Shown here: piece by piece, positions 57,701 through 64,000 of the stretch
How positions within the stretch are numbered: the first letter of the stretch is position 1
How the letters are laid out: each line of letters opens with the position of its first letter
Source of the DNA: Streptomyces sp. MH60
GTDB lineage: Bacteria > Actinomycetota > Actinomycetes > Streptomycetales > Streptomycetaceae
Direction: 5' to 3'
Length of the DNA: 64,000 nt
NCBI RefSeq assembly: GCF_002939385.1
Contig: NZ_MULI01000003.1
Span: 62,001-126,000 of the forward strand
The notes under the pieces: model-generated
Told to the model about the DNA's origin: nothing
Databases searched by the model: none
Seen by the model: the letters and a program-made list of their open reading frames with translations, nothing else
Translations under genes and position numbers: made by a program

Positions 57701-57896
57701 CGCCGCCGGGGTGGTGTACCCCGAGACGGATGGACTGCAGCAGTCCACCCGTCCCGTCGTGGCGCAGCAGCGGCTCTCCCGACAGCCGCACCTGGAGGCC
57801 GCCGAGGCCGGCGGTGGTGGCCACGCGCTCCTTCAGGATGTCGCGCGCGATGTCGGAGTCCCACCAGGACGGCCGGGTCAGCGGTGGCTTGGGCAT
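54762..57896 (-). CDS. Glycoside hydrolase family 38 (alpha-mannosidase-like)
   Basis: A 1044-residue enzyme. The GH38 catalytic domain begins at about 133 with QHSHLDIGYTDP (zinc ligands H142/D144), has the nucleophile D259 in TTAMQTDVPG, and EHTWGAGDPW near 515 supplies further metal/active-site contacts. Beta-sandwich domains follow (VVNTCSW, LENDHLRVTVDLREACIASVVDKATGREM). No signal peptide is seen, so it is probably intracellular and acts on imported manno-oligosaccharides. It is the first gene upstream of the window's peptide/ABC pair and the last of the mannan operon. The 247 bases below its stop hold no clear gene. Confidence 0.9.
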   Translation of the reverse strand: MPKPPLTRPSWWDSDIARDILKERVATTAGLGGLQVRLSGEPLLRHDGTGGLLQSIRLGVHHPGGAHPRQRITRARVTTAGGAPVHCEIVPGPGDDSRLLVPEAAAPTPLLIELPELEEGTQIAFEVRPQRHWTLHLVQHSHLDIGYTDPQGRVMAESRAYLDSLLELCRDTDDWPEPARFRWAVEGFHSFQDWRANRPQRQVESFLDRVREGRVELTAMPFNLHTETCSTDELHELLRPVTALRDRHGIDITTAMQTDVPGQVVGLPDVLTDNGIRYLSVAHNWAGRAVPHLVGGEHLPRLFRWQAPSGNSVLVWRTDTPHGLAYMEGSILGFDESYDHVDDLLPAYLGALASFPYPHQGRGIPGFPALDLPGTADPYPWDVLHLRVLGKFADNGPPRRIISDTVRRWNEQWAYPRLRASRNQDFFEDAEKRVGDRLETYRGDWSDWWVDGVGAGAVPLAATRRGQAALAEAQTVAGYAHLMGVPGSTAVASAAPDVYRSASLFNEHTWGAGDPWTHGEHGHGSGEKQWHWKYSQAMRAHDDAETLLDAACALLGEAFAPSDEAAASFYVVNTCSWPRTETARLFLPESTVALGDAVRVLDGRTGEPLPFTEEAQSNERHRAAGRFLHVPVADVPACGTVRLDIVTGADSPASADGANPPAEGTVLENDHLRVTVDLREACIASVVDKATGREMVRQDAVVGFNGYVYDEYATAGAFNHQSSKTVADDSMHLLASRSTAPPAALVDRTTDATGQTLVYECAPAGTRRLRVRVHLPHHAARVDIENRIDKNATLTKESAFFAFPFALDDPAVHTESTGGVLGTGRETVPGSATHMRAVRRWISLSDGTRHAALATADAPLVQLGGIAIPYVPYPQSLPQAEPATVFSWVHNNIWDTNFPAQQAFDHVFRYSVGFATTAEDDKARADELAVRVAAVTGHPLVPVRARAQAGVASPAQERFLALDDPRVRLVGVTVPDSGTLLVRLQSLADVPVTCRLSTPFAVVRAVRSTYLGLPLRDIRPEPDGATPVDVPALGTAALVLDLRR

Positions 57897-57948
57897 GGTG
57901 CGTGAAGGTCCTTTGCGTCGAGGGGAGCGGGGCGCGCGGTCCGCCGCG

Positions 57949-59154
57949 TCAGGAAGACCGGTGGTCCCGGTGGGTGGCGTCGGCGAGGGTGGCGAAGATC
58001 TGGACCATGGCCGACTGGTTGAGGGTCGCGGCCGGTGCGGCGGGGTCGTAGTCGCCGCCGTTGGAGGGCTGGAAGCGGAACAGGCCGGTGGAGGTGTCCC
58101 GGTTGGACCGGTAGGTGCCGTCCGCGTACGTGCTCATGGCCTTCAGATAGGCGGGGTCCGGGCGGACGGCGTCCAGGTCGAGCAGGTCCTTGAAGTAGAA
58201 GGCGTTGAAGACGGCCGGCTGGTCGTGCAGGCGGGTGCCCCCGGTCCAGTACGCCAGGGAGCCGCGGGCGTCCTCCACCGCCTTCTTCAGGTAGCGGGCG
58301 TCACCGGTGCCGCGGTAGAGCGCCGTGGCGGTGCCGATCATGGAACCCGAGTTGTAGGTCCACAGCGTCTCGTTGGTGCTGCCGTCGTCGCCGCGGTCGT
58401 TGGCGTACAGGCCGGGTGCCTTGCGCATGCACGAGTACACCCAGCCGTACCACTGCTCCGCCTTGTCGAGGTAGGCGCGGTCGCGGGTGTGCTCGTAGAG
58501 CCGGGCGGCGAGCTGCGCCGACAGAGCGGTGACGTTGGTGGCACGGATGGTGTTGCCGGGCGCGTCGTACCAGTCCATTCCGCCCGGGCAGGTCTTGGCG
58601 GTGTCGCCGTCCCAGGCCCGGGAGACGACGGGTACGACCTGCTCGGCCCGCCGCAGGTACCGTGCGTCGCCGGTCTCCTCGTACTGGTCGAGCTGGCTGA
58701 GGGCGACCACGGCGTTGTCGTCGTAGTACACGTCGCCGCCCGTGCCCAGGGGGGCGGGCAGGTACGACTGGTAGCCCGGACGCTCGCCATCGGTGTGGTA
58801 CCGCTCGGCCGTGTCGAACCGCTCGGTCGCGTCCTGGCGGTAGGCGGCCCCGGTGCGCGGCAGTCGCTGCATGTCGACGGCCGCCTGGGCGGCCTCGCGG
58901 AACGGCCACAGGTAGGAGTGCTCGGGGTCGGTGGCCTGCCGGGGTGTGTGCTCCAGGTACAGGCCGTGGTTGCCGGGGCCCTCGTACAGGTGCCGCTGGA
59001 GGGCGCGGTAGGTGCTGGTGGCACGGTCGGCCCAGGTGCCGGAGGAGACCGGGCTGGTGTGCTCGGGGCTCTGGGCGTGGGCGGGGGCGGCGGTCCAGAG
59101 CAGGCCGGCGCAGACGACGGGGGCGGTGGCGCGGGTGAGCAGGGAGCGCAGCAT
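57949..59154 (-). CDS. Secreted GH76 alpha-1,6-mannanase
   Basis: A 401-residue exported enzyme: signal peptide 1-27 (LLTRATAPVVCAGLLWTAAPAHA), then an (alpha/alpha)6 barrel with the hallmark adjacent aspartates D145-D146 in VYYDDNAVVAL, as in characterised GH76 endo-alpha-1,6-mannanases. Further conserved blocks are SYLWPFREAAQAAVDM, ARLYEHTRD, NETLWTYNSGSMIGTA and GLFRFQPSNGGDY. It would cut the alpha-1,6 backbone of yeast mannan or mycobacterial-type mannan outside the cell. The sugar permeases are upstream, with a gap of 47 bases. Confidence 0.9.
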   Translation of the reverse strand: MLRSLLTRATAPVVCAGLLWTAAPAHAQSPEHTSPVSSGTWADRATSTYRALQRHLYEGPGNHGLYLEHTPRQATDPEHSYLWPFREAAQAAVDMQRLPRTGAAYRQDATERFDTAERYHTDGERPGYQSYLPAPLGTGGDVYYDDNAVVALSQLDQYEETGDARYLRRAEQVVPVVSRAWDGDTAKTCPGGMDWYDAPGNTIRATNVTALSAQLAARLYEHTRDRAYLDKAEQWYGWVYSCMRKAPGLYANDRGDDGSTNETLWTYNSGSMIGTATALYRGTGDARYLKKAVEDARGSLAYWTGGTRLHDQPAVFNAFYFKDLLDLDAVRPDPAYLKAMSTYADGTYRSNRDTSTGLFRFQPSNGGDYDPAAPAATLNQSAMVQIFATLADATHRDHRSS

Positions 59155-59201
59155 GGGTGTTCCCTTCGCGACGATGACGGGGGAGGAGCGGGCGTGCGGG
59201 C

Positions 59202-60017
59202 TCAGCGGTGGATCTTGAGGCTGCTGACGAAGAAGCGCTGGGCGGAGAAGAACAGCACCACGGTCGGCAGCGACACCAGGAGGGCGCCGGCCAGGACGAT
59301 GGGCGGCCCGACGTTGGAGTAGTTGCCCTGCAGGTCGGCGAGCGCGGCCATGACGGGGCGGATGTTGCGGCTCGTGACCATGGTGATGCCGAACATCAGG
59401 TCGTTCCAGACGGCCACGAACTGGAACACGAACACGGCGATCATGGCGGAGCGGGTCAGCGGTACGTGGATCTGCCAGAACACCCGCCACCACGACGCGC
59501 CGTCCATGCGGGCGGCTTCCACGACCTCCCGCGGCAGCGTCAGGGCGTAGTTGCGCATCACGAAGAACGCGAACGGGACCGCGATCGCCGTGTAGATCAG
59601 CACCAGACCGGTCTGGGTGTCGTACAGCGAGGTGTGGGCGTAGGACAGGAACAAGGGCCTGATGAAGACCTGGAGGGGCAGCAGGGTGCCGGAGTAGATC
59701 ACCCAGAACCACAACGCCTGCCGTTTGACGGGCATGACGATCGTGGCGAAGGCGGCGAACCCGGCGATCACCGCGGCGGCCGCGGCGCTGACCACGGAGT
59801 ACAGGAGGCTGTTGCCGAGCGCGGGGCCCAGGTTGGCCTTGTCCCAGGCCTGGGACATGTTGCCGAACAGCCCGAAGTCCTGGGGCAGCCAGTGCGGACT
59901 GCCCGAGTAACTCCCGGCGGGCACCAGCGCGTTGACGACGAGGAGCCAGGTGGGCACCAGCCACAGCAGGGCCAGTACCGCGATGACGGCGTTGCGCAGA
60001 ACTCGGCCGAGGGACAT
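59202..60017 (-). CDS. Carbohydrate ABC transporter permease (MalG-type)
   Basis: A 271-residue permease with six helices. The EAA loop is EVVEAARMDGASWWRVFWQIHVPLTRSAM, and the C-terminal GPPIVLAGALLVSLPTVVLFFSAQRFFVSSLKIHR is of CUT1 type. It starts two bases after the MalF-type gene's stop, and together they form the pore. No ATPase gene is linked; in Streptomyces the shared ATPase MsiK serves such importers. Confidence 0.93.
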   Translation of the reverse strand: MSLGRVLRNAVIAVLALLWLVPTWLLVVNALVPAGSYSGSPHWLPQDFGLFGNMSQAWDKANLGPALGNSLLYSVVSAAAAAVIAGFAAFATIVMPVKRQALWFWVIYSGTLLPLQVFIRPLFLSYAHTSLYDTQTGLVLIYTAIAVPFAFFVMRNYALTLPREVVEAARMDGASWWRVFWQIHVPLTRSAMIAVFVFQFVAVWNDLMFGITMVTSRNIRPVMAALADLQGNYSNVGPPIVLAGALLVSLPTVVLFFSAQRFFVSSLKIHR

Positions 60018-60019
60018 CG

Positions 60020-60979
60020 TCACACGCCTTTCACGTCGAGCTGGCGGCGCAGGTAGAGCCAGGAGGCGGCCAGCACGATCACGGTGAGGACGACCGCGAT
60101 CGCCGCTCCCGCGCCGGGCCGCAGTTCGAGGAAGGTCTCGTTGTACATGGACACGGCGAGCGTCTCGGTGGCCCGTCCGGGCCCGCCCTGGGTGAGCACC
60201 CAGATCAGGTCGAAGGACTTGAGGCCGTTGACCAGGCTCATGCCGATCACGATGATCGACACCGGGCGGAGCTGCGGCAGCACGATGTGGCGGAACTGCT
60301 GCCAGCCGCTCGCGCCGTCCAGGGCACCGGCCTCCAGGGTCTCGGGCGGGATGGACTGCAGTCCGACCAGGAAGAGGATGACCGCCACGCCGGTGGCCTG
60401 CCAGGCGTTGGCGAGGATCATCACCACGGTGTTGCCCGGCCAGGTCAGCAGCCAGCCCTGGGCCAGCGAGTCGAGCCCCATGCCGGTCAGGACCTGGTTG
60501 ACGGCACCGTCGGTGGTGAGCATGAAGTTCCACACCACCGCCACCGCGGATCCGGAGAGCGCGTAGGGCAGTACGACGCACAGCCGCGCCAGGCGCGAGA
60601 AGCGGCCGGCGTTGGTCATGCAGGCGATCGCGAGTCCGAGCACGAACGGCAGCGCGACCGTGCCCACCACCCACATCAGGGTGTTCTGGATGGAGCGGGA
60701 CAGGGCCGGGTCGGACGCGAACAGCGAGTAGTTGTCGAACCAGCTGAACGGCGAGGTCCGCGTGTCGCTGAAGAAGCTGCGGTAGACGGTCCACACGAAG
60801 GGGGCCAGCAGGAACAGCGTGACGAGGAGGACGGCCGGAGCCATGAACCCGCCGGCCGTCAGACGTTCACGCGCGGTGGCCCACAGAGGTGTCGAGGGGG
60901 GACGCCGCATCGTGCGCCGGGGCGCCCCGGGTCCGCCGGCCGGGGTCGGCGGGCGTCGGTCGGTCACAGAGGTGCTCAT
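60020..60979 (-). CDS. Carbohydrate ABC transporter permease (MalF-type)
   Basis: A 319-residue permease. A 40-residue basic/Pro-rich cytoplasmic front is followed by the first helix (GGFMAPAVLLVTLFLLAPFVW) and five more, with the EAA loop PPETLEAGALDGASGWQQFRHIVLPQLRPV. FDLIWVLTQGGPGRATETLAVSMY is the typical CUT1 segment. ATG 60979 overlaps the binding-protein stop (ATGA). Confidence 0.93.
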   Translation of the reverse strand: MSTSVTDRRPPTPAGGPGAPRRTMRRPPSTPLWATARERLTAGGFMAPAVLLVTLFLLAPFVWTVYRSFFSDTRTSPFSWFDNYSLFASDPALSRSIQNTLMWVVGTVALPFVLGLAIACMTNAGRFSRLARLCVVLPYALSGSAVAVVWNFMLTTDGAVNQVLTGMGLDSLAQGWLLTWPGNTVVMILANAWQATGVAVILFLVGLQSIPPETLEAGALDGASGWQQFRHIVLPQLRPVSIIVIGMSLVNGLKSFDLIWVLTQGGPGRATETLAVSMYNETFLELRPGAGAAIAVVLTVIVLAASWLYLRRQLDVKGV

Positions 60980-62289
60980 GCTTCGTCTCGCTTCCAGGCC
61001 GCCCATTCGTCGTGTGCGCGCTCCTGCATCCGCCGCAGGGTGGATGCCGGCGAGGTCTGTCCGGCCATGAATCCGCCGAGGTCGTTGGTGTTGCCCTGGA
61101 TGAGGCTGGGCGGACTGGCCTCCCAGTAACGGACCAGCGCCGTCCGGCGGTTGCGGGCCACGTCCCGCTGGAGTCCCGCCACCACCGGATTGCCGGCGCG
61201 CACCTTCGGGTTGGCGGAGCTGTCCTGGAGGAAGTCGCTCCACACCCGCTGGACGGACGGGTCGAGCCAGGCCCCGACGTTCGCCATCGCCGCCGCGTGC
61301 GAAGAGGCGCGGCTGGGCACCACGAAGACGCCCGACTCGGCGATGACGCTCTTCGGGGTGGAGGAACGCACCGTCGGCAGAATGAAGGCGCCGTAGTCGG
61401 TGCCGGGCCTCATCCCGGCCGCCGACATGCCCGACGCCTGCCAGGTGCCGTGCAGGAACATGCCCACCGTGCCCTCCTTCAGCGCGCCGGGGCCGCGCGC
61501 CTGGTCGAAGTCGGGAGGGGTCATCCAGCCCTTGCGCATGAAGTCGTGCCAGATGTCCATGGCCCGGCGGGCCCGGTCGTCCGTGTAGGAGGCTTCACCG
61601 GCGACCAGCCGCTGGTAGAAGCCGGGGTCGACCTTGCTGACCAGCTCCTGGAACCACTCGATCGCCGGCCAGCCGCCCACCTGGCTGGCGAGGAACGGTG
61701 TGATCCTGTTGCGCTTGAGGACTTCGGCGCAGTGCAGGAGCTCTTCCCAACTGCTCGGGGCGGACAGGCCCAGCTTCCCGAACACCGGCTTGCTGTAGAA
61801 GAGCACGTAGTACGACTCGTACAGCGGGATCCCGAACACCTTGCCCCGATAGGAGACGGACTCCCGCGACGTGCCACGCACCCAGCCCTTGGCCGCGTAC
61901 CCCTTCCAGACGTGCGTCAGGTCGGTGAGCCCGCCGGCCCGCGCCAGGCGCTTGAGCTGGTAGCCGGACGCCCACTTGACGAGGTCGGAGGATTTCGAGG
62001 TCTGCAGGGTCATCTGCACGACCTGCTGGTACGAGGTGACGGACGGATTCGACAGCGGCCTGAGCGTGTATCCGGTGATCTTCTTCAGTTCTCGGCCGGC
62101 TGCCCGGTAGCCGTCGTCCCAGGTGGCGTTGTCGTTGGAAATGCTCGTGGTCCCCGGCTGCGCGGACGTGCTGGCTCCCCGCGCGCAGCCCCCTGCCGTC
62201 AGAGCGGCCGCGCCGGCGGCCACCCCGGTGAGGAAGCGGCGCCGAGCAAGCGGCACGGCCGCACTGCTGGTCCTGCCCGATGCTGACAT
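60976..62289 (-). CDS. Sugar ABC transporter substrate-binding lipoprotein, Tat-type signal
   Basis: A 437-residue CUT1-type binding protein. The N-terminus combines a twin-arginine motif (RRRFLTGVAAG) with a lipobox ending at C35 (LTAGGC), so it is exported folded and lipid-anchored. Fold markers are GTVGMFLHGTWQASGM and DPSVQRVWSDFLQD. In this context the ligand is most likely an alpha-1,6- or branched manno-oligosaccharide released by the GH76 enzyme. It is the first gene of the leftward mannan operon. Confidence 0.92.
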   Translation of the reverse strand: MSASGRTSSAAVPLARRRFLTGVAAGAAALTAGGCARGASTSAQPGTTSISNDNATWDDGYRAAGRELKKITGYTLRPLSNPSVTSYQQVVQMTLQTSKSSDLVKWASGYQLKRLARAGGLTDLTHVWKGYAAKGWVRGTSRESVSYRGKVFGIPLYESYYVLFYSKPVFGKLGLSAPSSWEELLHCAEVLKRNRITPFLASQVGGWPAIEWFQELVSKVDPGFYQRLVAGEASYTDDRARRAMDIWHDFMRKGWMTPPDFDQARGPGALKEGTVGMFLHGTWQASGMSAAGMRPGTDYGAFILPTVRSSTPKSVIAESGVFVVPSRASSHAAAMANVGAWLDPSVQRVWSDFLQDSSANPKVRAGNPVVAGLQRDVARNRRTALVRYWEASPPSLIQGNTNDLGGFMAGQTSPASTLRRMQERAHDEWAAWKRDEA

Positions 62290-62394
62290 TGATCACCTTC
62301 ACGGAATCGGGCCACCTGCATGGCCGGATGTGAATCACAGGACGTGTGCGGCGTCGGAGAGACCCCGGAGCAGCCCCGGTGCGTGTTGCGTGGA

Positions 62395-62557
62395 GGTTAA
62401 CGACACCATTCCGTCGGTAGCAAGACTCCGAAGGGAAAAGAATCTCCATCTAAAGAGAGAGGCGATGAAAGCACAGGTCAATGGCATGAGGTCGTCTTCA
62501 TCGGGTGCTGGATCGGTCGTGGACACCTCCAGCCAAGCACTGTTATCGTTAACGCAA
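62395..62557. promoter_or_regulatory. Two TCGTTAAC sites in the mannan control region
   Basis: GGTTAACGAC at 62395-62404 (reverse complement GTCGTTAACC) and TATCGTTAACGCAA at 62544-62557, with the palindromic core CGTTAACG at 62547-62554. One site faces the leftward ABC/GH operon and the other is 24 bases before the isomerase GTG. The core fits LacI-family sugar regulators of Streptomyces; no such regulator gene is in the window. The rest of the 291-base gap shows no gene. Confidence 0.6.
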
Positions 62558-62580
62558 GTGGAGCCGAGTAAGGAGCCGAT

Positions 62581-64000
62581 GTGCCCGCGTCTCGTTCGTA
62601 CGACCCCCTCCCCAGCTATCAGCCGGTCGGCGGCAAGGTGGCCGTCGGCTGGCCGGCCCTGGCCGCGGATCTGCCGCCGGGCCCGCTCGTCCTGGCGGTC
62701 GACGGTCCCGCGGCCCTCGACTGGACCGCGCTGGCCGACGGCCTCGCGGGAGCCGTACGCGCCGCAGGGCGCGACATCGCCCCGATCGATGTGCGCGACC
62801 ACTACGCGGTGGCGGCCGACGAGCGGATCACGCCCCTGCCCGTCCCCGCCGACGACCCGTTCTTCACCCCGCTGTCCGAGGCGCGGGTGGCGGACCTGTT
62901 CGACTCCCCTCCGCGGCCCGAGCGGCCCGCGCGGGACGGAGTGGTGCTGGTCTACGGGCCGGGCGCGTCGCTGTGCGAACCGGACCTGCTGTGGTACGCG
63001 GACCTGCCGAAGCGGTACGCCGAGGCGGCCGTGTCGAAGGGCGAGCTGCCGGTCGGGGTCAACCTGGGCCGCTCCGCCGCGCCCGGCGACCTGGTGCGCC
63101 TGTTCTACACCGACTGGCCCGTGCTGGACCGGCACCGCGACGCGATCGCGGCACGGATCGACCGGTGGATCGACGTACAGGACGCGGCCGGCCCGGCCGC
63201 ACTGGACGGTGCCGCACTGCGCAGCACGCTGGCACACCTGGCCCGGGGGCCGGTGCGCACCCGTCCGTACTTCAACTCCACCCCGTGGGGCGGCCAGTGG
63301 GCGGCGAGCGAACTCGGCTTCACCCCGCGGGCGGGAAACACGGCCCTGGGCTACGAGCTGATCGCGCCCGAAGCGGGGGTCGTGATCGGTGACAAGGACG
63401 CGGCCCAGGTGGAGGTCCCCTTCCAACTGCTGTGCGCCGCACACCCCGAGGAGATGCTCGGTGAGGACGTGCACCGCGTCTTCGGCACCTCTTTCCCGAT
63501 CCGGTTCGACTACCTGGACACGATGGGCGGCGGCAACCTGTCCCTGCACCTCCACCCGCGGGAGCGGTACATGCGGGAGGTGTTCGGCTGGCCGTACACC
63601 CAGCACGAGACGTACTACGTCACCGCGAGCGAGGACGGCGCCCGGGTGCTGCTCGGCCTCACCGGGGAGGCGGACCTCGGCGTCATGCGGAGCCAGGTGG
63701 AGGACGCCATCCGCAACGGCACCCCGATGCCCGTCGAGGAGCACATCCAGTCGCACCCCGCGACGGTGGGCCAGCTGTTCATGATCCCCGCGGGCACACC
63801 GCACGCGTCCGGCGCGGGCAACCTGGTGCTGGAAGTGAGCGCGACCCCCTACCTGTACTCCCTGCGGCTCTACGACTGGCTGCGCAAGGACGCCGCCGGC
63901 GCCTCCCGGCCCCTGCCCTACGAGCACGGCTTCGCCAACCTGGACACGGCCCGGCGCGGTGACGACGTCACGAAGGACCTCATCCAGCAGCCGCGTCCGC
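62581..64000 (+). CDS. Class I mannose-6-phosphate isomerase-like protein (cut by window edge)
   Basis: The frame is open from GTG 62581 (AAGGAG five bases upstream) to the end of the window, 473 codons. About residues 15-240 form a kinase-like front (GWPALAADLPPGPLVLAVDG, VVLVYGPGASLCEPDLLWYADLPKRY); the isomerase cupin core follows, with the zinc pair H323/H325 in GGGNLSLHLHPRERY and IPAGTPHASGAGNLVLE. It would convert mannose-6-phosphate to fructose-6-phosphate. Divergent from the importer and mannosidase genes, it closes the catabolic route. The long front makes it larger than ordinary ManA. Confidence 0.85.
   Translation, partial: MPASRSYDPLPSYQPVGGKVAVGWPALAADLPPGPLVLAVDGPAALDWTALADGLAGAVRAAGRDIAPIDVRDHYAVAADERITPLPVPADDPFFTPLSEARVADLFDSPPRPERPARDGVVLVYGPGASLCEPDLLWYADLPKRYAEAAVSKGELPVGVNLGRSAAPGDLVRLFYTDWPVLDRHRDAIAARIDRWIDVQDAAGPAALDGAALRSTLAHLARGPVRTRPYFNSTPWGGQWAASELGFTPRAGNTALGYELIAPEAGVVIGDKDAAQVEVPFQLLCAAHPEEMLGEDVHRVFGTSFPIRFDYLDTMGGGNLSLHLHPRERYMREVFGWPYTQHETYYVTASEDGARVLLGLTGEADLGVMRSQVEDAIRNGTPMPVEEHIQSHPATVGQLFMIPAGTPHASGAGNLVLEVSATPYLYSLRLYDWLRKDAAGASRPLPYEHGFANLDTARRGDDVTKDLIQQPRP

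Noticed and set aside
62123-63361. A 412-codon plus-strand frame covering the intergenic region and the start of the isomerase
   Set aside because: Runs through the control region, has Arg/Pro/Thr-rich low-complexity sequence and is out of frame with the isomerase, which has the zinc motif and a good ribosome site.
1-64000. CRISPR arrays, tRNA or rRNA genes, transposases, integrases or phage genes
   Set aside because: None seen on reading both strands; the only tandem repeats are the 8-bp arrays at 18693 and 22104, which lack spacers.

Overview
The window is actinobacterial and almost certainly from a Streptomyces chromosome. It is about 70% or more G+C, third codon positions are nearly all G/C, many starts are GTG, genes often overlap by 4 bp (GTGA/ATGA), and the families are typical of the genus: SpoIIE phosphatases, DUF4190, DUF4328, PucR, an MsiK-type sugar ABC importer without its own ATPase, and a SlpD-like hydrolase. 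I found no tRNA, rRNA, CRISPR array, insertion sequence or phage gene. It reads as an accessory or chromosome-arm region made of small, self-contained regulator-plus-target modules.

1-13.4 kb: the 3' end of folP and a RibD-C reductase; a two-component pair; a secreted SlpD-like alpha/beta hydrolase; small membrane proteins; divergent TetR/GNAT pairs with visible palindromes; an ArsR-VOC-SRPBCC set with a clear ArsR-type operator; a lipoprotein epoxide-hydrolase-like enzyme; the remnant of a TetX-like FAD monooxygenase; OsmC; and an amphipathic-repeat protein followed by an orphan open frame. 13.4-18.7 kb: PucR regulator, LysA-like PLP decarboxylase and a KimA-type potassium importer.

18.7-27.5 kb: cytochrome bd oxidase (cydAB) next to a dense group of stress-signalling genes: an anti-sigma-like ATPase, a stand-alone DUF3662 protein, MarR, a GAF-SpoIIE phosphatase, and an rsbR-rsbS-rsbT-(ATPase-SpoIIE) operon in which every junction overlaps. 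It seems to be cut off at its 3' end by the convergent next operon. 27.6-35.7 kb: a likely alkyl-sulfate or fatty-acid catabolic regulon (type III alkylsulfatase, MFS carrier, acyl-CoA dehydrogenase, acyl-CoA ligase, TetR, SxxK serine hydrolase) with two near-identical operator-like elements in front of its transcription units.

35.7-43 kb: FAD monooxygenase/TetR with tandem operators, VOC/MarR with tandem operators, PlsC, a zinc ribbon, a 2H phosphoesterase, and a secreted lysyl-oxidase-like copper protein with a His-rich linker, ending in strong terminators. 43-50.6 kb: a MurR/RpiR regulator divergent from a C45 acyltransferase/hydrolase and a complete dipeptide-type ABC importer. 50.7-52.2 kb: a three-gene envelope module (SCO0930-like lipoprotein, cupredoxin lipoprotein, membrane protein). 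52.3-54.5 kb: a 56-residue peptide gene translationally coupled to an ABC exporter. 54.7-64 kb: an alpha-mannan utilisation locus (GH38, GH76, sugar ABC importer, divergent mannose-6-phosphate isomerase) with two TCGTTAAC sites in the shared control region. The peptide-ABC pair and the copper/electron-transfer-like module are the least explained pieces.
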